Position numbers and translations under genes: made by a program. This document shows positions 44,387 through 51,976 of a stretch of 64,000 nt of DNA, one piece after another; the stretch's first letter is position 1; each line of letters begins with the position of its first letter. Source of the stretch: Chitinophaga terrae (ex Kim and Jung 2007) (GTDB lineage Bacteria; Bacteroidota; Bacteroidia; Chitinophagales; Chitinophagaceae). The notes beneath the pieces are model-generated. The model did not search any database. It saw only the letters and a list, made by a program, of their open reading frames with translations, and was not told the origin of the DNA. Location: positions 207,362 through 271,361 of the forward strand of contig NZ_FNRL01000007.1 in NCBI RefSeq assembly GCF_900107795.1, written 5' to 3'.

Positions 44387-44408
44387 AATATTAGTATTTA
44401 GGGGTACA

Positions 44409-47400
44409 TCAACTTTTACTGATAATAAAATCAATGTTCACTGTCATCATTCCTATTCCCAGGGCTATCACGCTGTTGCAGGAACGGGAGCTGTCGACCA
44501 CTGTGATTGCATGCCTGGGTACAGAAACCAGTATGGATGCAGGCAAAGAAGGGGTCACCACTTCCCAGTCTGTTCCAACTAAAAAATCATCTCCTATTGT
44601 CATCACATCTATAAAAGGATTAGGTTTCCTGCTGATGCTGAAGTCTTTTCCTATTTTCATTTTACCAATAGCCGAGCTGCCATTGTCCGTTGCCTCCAGG
44701 TGAAATAACCGGAAGTCTGTTATATAATCGACATACGGCAGGTTCTCTATGAAATAAATGATCTCCGACCTGTAAACCGCAGTATCGAAATGCAGCCTGG
44801 ATGCTTCATCAAATGCCCAGGGCGATATGTACCTGATAAGATCCGTATTCAATTGCTCCAGGTAATAAGCGGGGTCGTATCCGGCCAGGAACTTGACCAT
44901 AAAATCTGCCAGCAGTTCTTCATACACCGGGTTCAACACCTGTATACCGGCAAAGGCAGGCAGGTAGCTGCGCAAACCTGAGGCGATATTATCCAGCGTA
45001 TAGCCGTTAGCTTTAGGTTGCAATCGTTTGGCTAAAGGCTGGTGCATATTCACTTTTGGGATGATCACCACGGTAGTAATACCCGGACTGACCGTAGTAC
45101 TGGCATTGAGCGATTTTATCTTTGCTATTTCGGGGAAGGCCGCCAGCCCAATACGTTCAATATCCCAACTCTGTATAGCACGGTTCCGGTGTCTCAACCT
45201 TTCCGACATCCTCGTCATGAAACTGCCTGCACTTTCTGCCGGCCTTCCACCATAAGACGCATAAGGTTGCATTACTCTTTTCAGCGCATTGCTGCCCGCA
45301 GGCAACTGGGCGATACCCCCCGGTGGCAGACCGGCGGTAAGATGGGCAGCCAGGGTATCGGGGAACTCTTCCAGTGATGCAATATCCAGCACCGCCTCTA
45401 CGGCCTGGGTGAAAATTCCGTCTATCGGTGCAATGCGGTTCAATCCCTGCTGTAGCGCTGCACGTAGCCAGGTTAACCGGCCAGGCATGGCGGCTGCGTT
45501 ATTATTCGCATCGTCGCCGGTCTGGAGGGCGATAATACCCGTTTGCCTGAAAGCCGCCGTCGTATCCAACGCAACCTGGTCGGTACGCAAACGTTGCCAG
45601 GTATTGCCGGCCAGGTAACTCCAACTAATAACCGGGTCTGCGTAGCCCGATGGATCAGTACCCGAAGGAGGCACTTCATCAGGCGCAAAATGGAACAGGG
45701 TATTCACCTGCTGTAAAGGCAACAGGTTATCGAACCCTATATAGAGGTAACCATAATCCGGGAAAGAAGGGAACAGCGATATACCCGCTTCTTTCTGCTC
45801 TTCAATACCAAATGGAGTGATATGGAAAAACCTGTCTGAATCCCCGGGAAAAACGGTATCTGTTGCCGTATAATCCAGCGATACTTCTTTCAACACCGGA
45901 GTATAGGGCGCCTGGGGAATAGTATGAGTCCCCGCAGGATTCTGGATCATAGCCTGTGTTGCCGCTGCCAGTGCATTAGCATAGTTATTATGCCCGAACG
46001 CTGTAAAGCTGGGATAAGTGGGCCCTGAAAGGGTCAGGCGAATGAAGCCGCGGTCTATGCCTGGCACGTAACCGCCCGACAGGTCAGGGATTTCCACATC
46101 CCTTGCCAACGGAACAGCGCCGTTGGCCGTCTGGATCTTATTCTCCGTCAGTTCAATACTGGCTTCCAGGTCTTTGCTGCCGCCCTGGAACATCAATCCG
46201 TCTTCCACCAGTTCATGCCCGTCGAATGTCCCGTTAAGCAGCATATCTATATTCACTTTAAAATCGGTATACGAGAACCAGGGAACAATTGAATACCCTG
46301 CATAGTATGCCGCAAAATTGACCGGCGGGTTTTGCCATTTCAAATGAACGGTTGCCTGGGTGATATTCTTACTGAAACACTCCCTGCATCCAATATAAAA
46401 CCTGGAGCCAATGGCAGGCCAGGAGCCGAAAATGGCAAACGGGCTATTGGGATTCAACAATCCCTCATCGTTCTGCACTACCAATTGTTTCAACCCTTTC
46501 ACCGTAACAGTGACCGTTGCCGCAGCAAGCTGGAAGTTCAGCAACTCGGCCGGTATCCCGTTCTTTTCACTGCCCAGCACTTTGAGTACCGGTATTCCTT
46601 CTGGAAAATTGCCTGTGTGGATCGCATTGCTGAATCCTGTAACCGCCCCTGAGCCCTCCAGCAACAATAATGTCCAGCGCAATTGTATGCTGTTGAAAGG
46701 CGCTGCTATCATTTCGGCAGCCAGGATCTGAGGCGTGATCCAGCCTTTTTCGCCAGTAAGTGCCAGCGTGATGCCTGATATATCTGCCAATGCCGGCGCC
46801 ACAGGATACGATACCGAAGTTAGTGTGATGGTAACCTGTCGTCTACCTCCTTTCATCTCCAGCAATTGCGAGGCAACAGCCCATCCCACTGTAGCGGGTT
46901 CCATTACCTGGGCGGGGTTTTCTGTACTGCCCTGCGGTATTCCAAAAGGCAAAAAATTACCTTGCAGGCTGGTAAGATCGTATACCTTCTTCCAATATTT
47001 TGTCCCGGAAGGGAATCGTTCCGGAAACAGTGAGCAGGCTGTCACTGCCTGCGCGTGGTTCACCACTATATCGCTCATCGTCAGGTAGCCAAGCGATATA
47101 CCGTCTTCTGTTTTTCCTGCATTCAATAAAGTGTTTGCACGGATTAACTGCGGCGCCGCATTCTTATTCAGTTCAAATAACACCTGCACCTTGTCTGGAA
47201 CCGGTTCATGCAGAGGAAATTTTAGCAGCTTGCTGTAATACCACTTTGCATGTGCTGATGGCAGAGCGTTGAGATGATCTTTTAGTTTGTTATAGAGAGA
47301 TAAAAAAGTGAGCAGCAGTGTAACCTGCGGGGGCAGGTCCTGTGTTTCACGCCTGCTTTCCGCCACTACTTCTATTGGCTCCAGTTGCGGGGTAACGGTG

Positions 47401-47627
47401 TTGGCCAGCAGGCTTTTAAACAATCCTGTCCAGTTACCCGCATCGTACCCCTCTTTATTGAAAAACACCAGTTGTTTGGATAACCCGTACAGGAATTGCA
47501 GCAATTCGTCCGGGTCCCGGTCTTCCAACTGCACATAGTCATCACGCAAGGCCGACAGTAACCTGTCCCATTGCCCGATGCCGTCGGAATACAAAAGCGC
47601 CTGGTATATTGATTTTAATTCTTCCAT
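44409..47627 (-). CDS. Baseplate wedge protein, gp6/baseplate J-like (Afp11-like)
   Basis: A 1072-residue structural protein of the baseplate. Near residue 865 it has MSERLRHRNRAIQSWDIERIGLAAFPEIAKIKSL, the segment that Afp11-type baseplate J proteins share, followed by VVIIPK and the C-terminal arm. It should pair with the Afp12-like protein to form the wedges that hold spike and sheath initiator. Its start overlaps the gp25 stop by one base (TAATG). No signal peptide or membrane segment is present. Confidence 0.87.
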   Translation of the reverse strand: MEELKSIYQALLYSDGIGQWDRLLSALRDDYVQLEDRDPDELLQFLYGLSKQLVFFNKEGYDAGNWTGLFKSLLANTVTPQLEPIEVVAESRRETQDLPPQVTLLLTFLSLYNKLKDHLNALPSAHAKWYYSKLLKFPLHEPVPDKVQVLFELNKNAAPQLIRANTLLNAGKTEDGISLGYLTMSDIVVNHAQAVTACSLFPERFPSGTKYWKKVYDLTSLQGNFLPFGIPQGSTENPAQVMEPATVGWAVASQLLEMKGGRRQVTITLTSVSYPVAPALADISGITLALTGEKGWITPQILAAEMIAAPFNSIQLRWTLLLLEGSGAVTGFSNAIHTGNFPEGIPVLKVLGSEKNGIPAELLNFQLAAATVTVTVKGLKQLVVQNDEGLLNPNSPFAIFGSWPAIGSRFYIGCRECFSKNITQATVHLKWQNPPVNFAAYYAGYSIVPWFSYTDFKVNIDMLLNGTFDGHELVEDGLMFQGGSKDLEASIELTENKIQTANGAVPLARDVEIPDLSGGYVPGIDRGFIRLTLSGPTYPSFTAFGHNNYANALAAATQAMIQNPAGTHTIPQAPYTPVLKEVSLDYTATDTVFPGDSDRFFHITPFGIEEQKEAGISLFPSFPDYGYLYIGFDNLLPLQQVNTLFHFAPDEVPPSGTDPSGYADPVISWSYLAGNTWQRLRTDQVALDTTAAFRQTGIIALQTGDDANNNAAAMPGRLTWLRAALQQGLNRIAPIDGIFTQAVEAVLDIASLEEFPDTLAAHLTAGLPPGGIAQLPAGSNALKRVMQPYASYGGRPAESAGSFMTRMSERLRHRNRAIQSWDIERIGLAAFPEIAKIKSLNASTTVSPGITTVVIIPKVNMHQPLAKRLQPKANGYTLDNIASGLRSYLPAFAGIQVLNPVYEELLADFMVKFLAGYDPAYYLEQLNTDLIRYISPWAFDEASRLHFDTAVYRSEIIYFIENLPYVDYITDFRLFHLEATDNGSSAIGKMKIGKDFSISRKPNPFIDVMTIGDDFLVGTDWEVVTPSLPASILVSVPRHAITVVDSSRSCNSVIALGIGMMTVNIDFIISKS

Positions 47628-48034
47628 TACTTAATTGTTCCTTCATTCAGGTAAAAAGGATAAACAAGGTTGTACCTGGAGTTAGTTGACAGTATGGTAT
47701 AATCCAGGGATATCAGCAACAGGCCGGTTAATTCATCAACCTGTGTTATTTTGATAGTATTCAGCTCAATCCTCGGTTCATAATAAAGGATAGCTGTTTG
47801 GATAAGGTCTTTCACATATGCGAGCATGCTTGTTGTAAGCGGCTCAAACAACAATACATCCAGGTTGCAGCCATACCTTGGCTGCATCACTCTTTCGCCC
47901 TGCCTGGTGCCAAGCAGGATCTGGAGGCTTTGACGTATATCCGCTTCTTCGGATGCCATCTCTACATCTCCTGTTTGTTGAAACGATATGGGAAAGCTCC
48001 ATCCGTTACCTAAAAATGATTGATCTGTATTCAT
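47627..48034 (-). CDS. GPW/gp25 family sheath initiator (Afp9-like)
   Basis: A 135-residue baseplate protein of the gp25 family, which starts sheath polymerisation in phages, type VI systems and eCIS. Visible landmarks are the GWSFPISF start, the LGTRQGERVMQPRYGCNLDVLLFEPL segment (about residues 40-66, with the family's conserved E-R-x-M-x-P-x-Y-G), and a C-terminal strand that joins the sheath mesh. Length is typical. It lies 16 bases after the PAAR gene. Confidence 0.95.
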   Translation of the reverse strand: MNTDQSFLGNGWSFPISFQQTGDVEMASEEADIRQSLQILLGTRQGERVMQPRYGCNLDVLLFEPLTTSMLAYVKDLIQTAILYYEPRIELNTIKITQVDELTGLLLISLDYTILSTNSRYNLVYPFYLNEGTIK

Positions 48035-48050
48035 AGTGATCTGCTATTTT

Positions 48051-48350
48051 TCAACCTATCAATACGGTGAATTCTCCGGCGATTATTTGTCCGCCATGCG
48101 CGGTTGGATCTCCCATTCTTGCCGCCGGTTTGCCTCCTATAAGAACGGTGACCGATCCCTGTATGATCGTATCCGGAGGCCCTGTACATACCGCCATGTC
48201 GCCTACTACCACTGCCGGAACTCCGCCAATGAGCACCGATGGCACCCCAGGCCCGCTACAGGGTCCGCCCACATGCGGAATAGCCGGCGCCCCCGGCGTT
48301 ACCTGGGGACAAACGTGCATATCAGAAAGCCGGGCTGCGGGTTGTCCCAT
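48051..48350 (-). CDS. PAAR-repeat tip protein (Afp10-like)
   Basis: A 99-residue PAAR protein that sharpens the spike tip. It starts with GQPAARLSDMHVCP and has a second KPAARMGDPTAHGG repeat; H12, C14 and the later Cys and His are candidates for the metal site. It has no extra toxin domain, so it is a plain tip rather than an effector-carrying PAAR. The gene is six bases after the spike gene. Confidence 0.94.
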   Translation of the reverse strand: MGQPAARLSDMHVCPQVTPGAPAIPHVGGPCSGPGVPSVLIGGVPAVVVGDMAVCTGPPDTIIQGSVTVLIGGKPAARMGDPTAHGGQIIAGEFTVLIG

Positions 48351-48356
48351 ACCTGG

Positions 48357-50114
48357 TCAGTTTATTTGTACCAATGAACCTTTTAATTTCGCTACTGCGC
48401 TGCTGCTTAGTTCTATACCTGTAGTGCCTTCCGCTTTGAACTGGGATTTGGCAGCATGCTTAATATTCAATCCTGCTGTTTCTACATCTCCGCCCGAGGA
48501 ATTAAACGAGAGCTTTTTAGCCGTCTGCAGGGCGATGCCATCCTGGTTCATGACCAGTTTATTCCCGTTCTGATCCTGGATCGTAATACCCTTGTCTTTT
48601 TCTGACAGGAGCATACTATTGCCGCCGGGCGTTTCTATAAGAATACTTTTGTCTTCTTCCTGGAAAACTACTTTCATTTTGCTGTCGCTATAAAAACCTT
48701 TCTCCTTATTCTCATCAGTTGCCGCTACCGGCGCAGGTTTCCTGCTGCTATTCAACATTCCCAGTATCACTGCCTGCCGCGGGTCATTCGAGATAAATCC
48801 GACTATCACTTCATCATCAATATCTGGCCTGAAGAATGTACCGCTGTCTTTACCCGCATCCAGCGTTGCGATCCTGGCCCAAAGGCCGTCGGATGCATTA
48901 ATGGTAGGGATCTTCACCTGTACGCGATCTTCTCCCAAAGGATCTTTTTTTAACCGGGTTACGATACCCGTTTGCAAACCATGTATCTGCGGCAGCAAGC
49001 TACTTGCTGCAATGCGTTCGCTACAGGCGATTTGCTGTGCATACCACTCCTTATCCATTCCCAGTTGGGCTGTTGTAGTCCAGCCGCCGTTGCTGATATC
49101 GTGGCGGATACCGGATACGAAATGCTTGCCGTTAAACCGGTCGCCCATCCCTTGCAACTGTACCAGGTCGCCGGGCTTAATCCCTGCAAACCCGTCGAAC
49201 ATTACAGTGCCACAGATCTTGGCCAGCATGGATTTCTGCCAGGCGGTATTAGCCCAGGCCTGTAATTCTTCCCGGGTCAGGTTGCCGCCGTGTCTTAACA
49301 CTAATTCAGGCAGCCCTGTTACATCAGCCAGTTTGGAGGATGCTACGTTTCCCGGTTCTTTTATTCCTGTCGGAGCCTGTGCATCAACTTCCAGCAACTG
49401 CTGGTCTGCCGGGCTCCAGCCGGTTGCTTTCACTCCGGCCAGTTGCGTTCTTGCATCCATCTCTGCGGTAAATTCCAGTATGGTTGCCCCGTACTGCAGC
49501 GTAAGTACAGGGTCCGGTTTGAAAGAAGGCGCTTTAACAGACACCGCACCATCATTCACTATTACCAGTTTCCCGTTCACGTCCATCCGTTCCAGGATAA
49601 AATCCCAGTCTGAACAGTCGTATTGCACCAGTTCTGCGTGTTTATAAGTTGTTTCTTCTTTTTCTGCAATACTGACGTTATAATTGCCAAAGAGCTGCGT
49701 AGCCACGTCTGTATCCTTTACTTCCGTGTAAATAGCCGCTTTGCGGCCAAGGGTCATGCGCATGGCAATATCACGACAATCCACTTTCAATTGCGAACTA
49801 CCATTCTTTCTTACGGATATTCCGTGTTTGACAATGATCCCTTTGTAAATGCAATCTTCCTGCGACTGGTGCCCGGCGTATATTTCAATTGCCGCCCCGG
49901 GCAGGAACAGGCTGTCATTGCTCGCTGCAAATGATTCCTTAGCCGGTTCTCCGTCTATCAACGTTACTTTGGCCTGAGGAATGCGATTGGCAGCTTTAAT
50001 AACCGTAACGGCATACACTTCATACGACCTTGGGATCTGGTTTCCATCGATCTTTACAGTGAAGGTTACTGCGGCGCCGGGCACCCTGCCTGGTATGTTT
50101 CGGTTATTAGACAT
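48357..50114 (-). CDS. VgrG-like spike protein (Afp8-like)
   Basis: A 585-residue spike protein. The N-terminal two thirds are gp27-like (phage GPD family: KIDGNQIPRSYEVYAV start, CRDIAMRMTLGRKAAIYTEVKDTDVATQLF near residue 105-135). A gp5-like OB fold lies near 380-460 (GIVTRLKKDPLGEDRVQVKIP ... DDEVIVGFISNDPRQAVILGML). The C-terminal beta-helix (MLLSEKDKGITIQDQNGNKLVMNQDGI) forms the needle that carries PAAR. No C-terminal effector extension is present. It is one base from the LysM gene. Confidence 0.94.
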   Translation of the reverse strand: MSNNRNIPGRVPGAAVTFTVKIDGNQIPRSYEVYAVTVIKAANRIPQAKVTLIDGEPAKESFAASNDSLFLPGAAIEIYAGHQSQEDCIYKGIIVKHGISVRKNGSSQLKVDCRDIAMRMTLGRKAAIYTEVKDTDVATQLFGNYNVSIAEKEETTYKHAELVQYDCSDWDFILERMDVNGKLVIVNDGAVSVKAPSFKPDPVLTLQYGATILEFTAEMDARTQLAGVKATGWSPADQQLLEVDAQAPTGIKEPGNVASSKLADVTGLPELVLRHGGNLTREELQAWANTAWQKSMLAKICGTVMFDGFAGIKPGDLVQLQGMGDRFNGKHFVSGIRHDISNGGWTTTAQLGMDKEWYAQQIACSERIAASSLLPQIHGLQTGIVTRLKKDPLGEDRVQVKIPTINASDGLWARIATLDAGKDSGTFFRPDIDDEVIVGFISNDPRQAVILGMLNSSRKPAPVAATDENKEKGFYSDSKMKVVFQEEDKSILIETPGGNSMLLSEKDKGITIQDQNGNKLVMNQDGIALQTAKKLSFNSSGGDVETAGLNIKHAAKSQFKAEGTTGIELSSSAVAKLKGSLVQIN

Positions 50115-50115
50115 G

Positions 50116-50832
50116 TTATTGTTTTTGCAATGGGGGGAAGATCAGTTCCATCCCCGGTGTCAGGTTCCGGAAGTTTGCGAGCCCGTTAGCTTTGGCAACC
50201 TGGAGATAGTAACCCGGATCTTCGTATACCTTGTAGCAAAGCATAGGCAGCGTATCGCCGGCCTGTACAATGCGTTTATGCGTGATATCGGGAGACTTAT
50301 CCGATTGTTGCCTTACTCTCAGTTCATTTTCAACCGTGCTGGCAAACTTGGCCTTTACAATGGCCCGTATAGGAGTTCCATCAGGCCTGAAGAGTTTAAA
50401 GTTTACGGACATCTCCTTCAGTACACACTTAAAGATCAGTTCTCCCCAGGCGATCTTCAGATAAGGAGGCTGATGTATCTCGCCTTTGTAATCGTACACC
50501 ACTTTCTTGAACTGTTCCAGGTCTGGCCAGATACCTTCCTTGCTTTCCTGCTGTATACCCGCCTGGTCTTTAGATTTGAATGTGCCGGGGAGTGCGCCTG
50601 TCTTGTCAAACACAAATTCCATATCAATATCTTCCGGTTCTACCTTATCGAACTTCATTTGCTGCGACTTGGTTCCGGAAGCCTGCTGTTCCTTGTATTT
50701 GATCTTATAAGAGCGCGTATAGCCTTCAGGGTTAATAAGCACTGTGAATTTGCCTGAAGATATCTTCTTATCTTCTTCAAACCCTGACGATTTGTAAGCA
50801 GTGATTTCTACTTTATTCAGTTCGGCAGACAT
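50116..50832 (-). CDS. LysM-domain baseplate adaptor (Afp7-like)
   Basis: A 238-residue protein. The first part holds the tube-contacting domain (FTVLINPEGYTRSYKIKYKE), and residues about 185-235 are a LysM domain (GDTLPMLCYKVYEDPGYYLQVAKANGL and LTPGMELIFPP). In Afp and PVC particles this protein joins the tube to the spike, similar to phage gp53. The LysM here acts as a structural part and need not bind peptidoglycan. Gaps to neighbours are one and four bases. Confidence 0.92.
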   Translation of the reverse strand: MSAELNKVEITAYKSSGFEEDKKISSGKFTVLINPEGYTRSYKIKYKEQQASGTKSQQMKFDKVEPEDIDMEFVFDKTGALPGTFKSKDQAGIQQESKEGIWPDLEQFKKVVYDYKGEIHQPPYLKIAWGELIFKCVLKEMSVNFKLFRPDGTPIRAIVKAKFASTVENELRVRQQSDKSPDITHKRIVQAGDTLPMLCYKVYEDPGYYLQVAKANGLANFRNLTPGMELIFPPLQKQ

Positions 50833-50836
50833 AGAT

Positions 50837-51028
50837 TTATCTTTCCTGTTTGTCTTTCAAAACCTCTAATACTTTTTCAACGCAGATGGCGATGATGTCA
50901 TCCTGTTCCCGGGGCTTGTCCGGGGCCGCTACGTTAGCAGCGGTTTCGCCAGGCCGTGATGATGGCGGCGCGCCGGCCCCGGTATCAATTACCGCCTTTA
51001 TATAAAGTTCTCTTATTTCCAGGGGCAT
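50837..51028 (-). CDS. DUF5908 small protein (Afp6 position)
   Basis: A 63-residue protein with the DUF5908 form: MPLEIRELYIKAVI at the start, a variable Pro/Gly/Ala linker, and a C-terminal helix EQDDIIAICVEKVLEVLKDKQER. The family is known almost only from contractile injection loci, between tube and LysM genes, as here. Its role is not established. It is easy to miss by size but the position and both conserved ends support it. Confidence 0.88.
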   Translation of the reverse strand: MPLEIRELYIKAVIDTGAGAPPSSRPGETAANVAAPDKPREQDDIIAICVEKVLEVLKDKQER

Positions 51029-51037
51029 AACAGTTGA

Positions 51038-51499
51038 TTAAAGAATGGTAAAAAACTGGTAACGCAATTCAAGGGATTCGATCAATATCTTACTTTCCAT
51101 AGCCGTCAACTCCTCTGTTGACCATTTTTTCGGCCATGCCTGTTTCACCGCCCAGGTGATCAGCGGCTCATGTTTTTCGTTTAGTAGTTTCACTTCCAGG
51201 TCAACCGGCCGGATCTCCAGGTGTTCAAAGGTGTTCAGGCACCATTTAATAAGGGCAGAATCCTTTACTATGCCTCGTTTCAGGACGAGGTTAGGGTACT
51301 TGGTACGTACCGGCACTTCATGTTCAAACCGGTTTTCGCCGCCTTCTTTAAGGGCTTCAGTTTGCAGGTCGGTCGACAAACCGCCAACCGACTGGAACAT
51401 GATATCCTGTTTCCCTGCCGTTACGCCATGCAGCGCTTCTGTAAACCCGAATTCCACTTTGAAGTGAAATGAAACAGGCGGATAATAGATGTCAGCCAT
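51038..51499 (-). CDS. Tail tube protein (Afp5-like)
   Basis: A 153-residue tube protein of the phage T4 gp19-like family. It shows the PPVSFHFKVEFGF start, the SVGGLSTDLQTEALKEGGENRFEHEVP segment and NLVLKRGIVKDSALIKWC, all shared with the tube protein encoded just upstream. The two are paralogues with different loops. In Afp, the Afp5-type tube forms the first ring on the spike, while the other builds the long tube; the order here (near the spike genes) fits that split. Confidence 0.92.
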   Translation of the reverse strand: MADIYYPPVSFHFKVEFGFTEALHGVTAGKQDIMFQSVGGLSTDLQTEALKEGGENRFEHEVPVRTKYPNLVLKRGIVKDSALIKWCLNTFEHLEIRPVDLEVKLLNEKHEPLITWAVKQAWPKKWSTEELTAMESKILIESLELRYQFFTIL

Positions 51500-51509
51500 C
51501 TGCCAGGAA

Positions 51510-51944
51510 TTATTGTTTGGATACTTTTATTCCCTCGTGTGCAATCTCCATGGTTTCGATAGCCACTTCGTTGCCATCTGCTTTCAGGTCGCTGGATTGT
51601 ACCTTTACCGGCCATGCGTTCAGTACCTGCCAGGTGATCACCGGTTCGTGCTTTTCGTTCAGCAGTTTGATAGTAACATCCCTGCGGGAAACGGTATTCA
51701 TGGAAATGGTTTCCATCCATTCATGAAAGGCTATATCGCCCTGGAATGTTCCTCTTTTAAGCGTGATGTTGCTTAGCTTCTGTAGCCCGGGCATTTTGAT
51801 CTTATGAAATTCGGGGCTGCTTCCTTCCCTGTATTCGATCACATCGGATTCCATTGTAAGACCTGTCACTTCGGTGAAACCTATCTTGGTTCCTGGTCCC
51901 CATTCTACACTGAAATGGAATTTTGGCATTGGATAATTTGCCAT
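51510..51944 (-). CDS. Tail tube protein (Afp1-like)
   Basis: A 144-residue tube protein with MPKFHFSVEWGPGTKIGFTEVTGLTMESDVIEYREGSSPE-type beta strands (split here for length) and NITLKRGTFQGDIAFHEWMETI, then KLLNEKHEPVITWQVLNAWPVK. It is the likely main tube subunit, the inner rod through which cargo passes. It sits 32 bases after the sheath gene and 10 before the second tube gene. Confidence 0.93.
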   Translation of the reverse strand: MANYPMPKFHFSVEWGPGTKIGFTEVTGLTMESDVIEYREGSSPEFHKIKMPGLQKLSNITLKRGTFQGDIAFHEWMETISMNTVSRRDVTIKLLNEKHEPVITWQVLNAWPVKVQSSDLKADGNEVAIETMEIAHEGIKVSKQ

Positions 51945-51976
51945 ACTTATAGAATTTTATGATGAATAATCTGTTA

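Noticed and set aside
48067..48573. A 168-residue plus-strand frame opposite the PAAR and spike genes
   Set aside because: It is antisense to two strongly supported genes and its composition mirrors the PAAR repeats.
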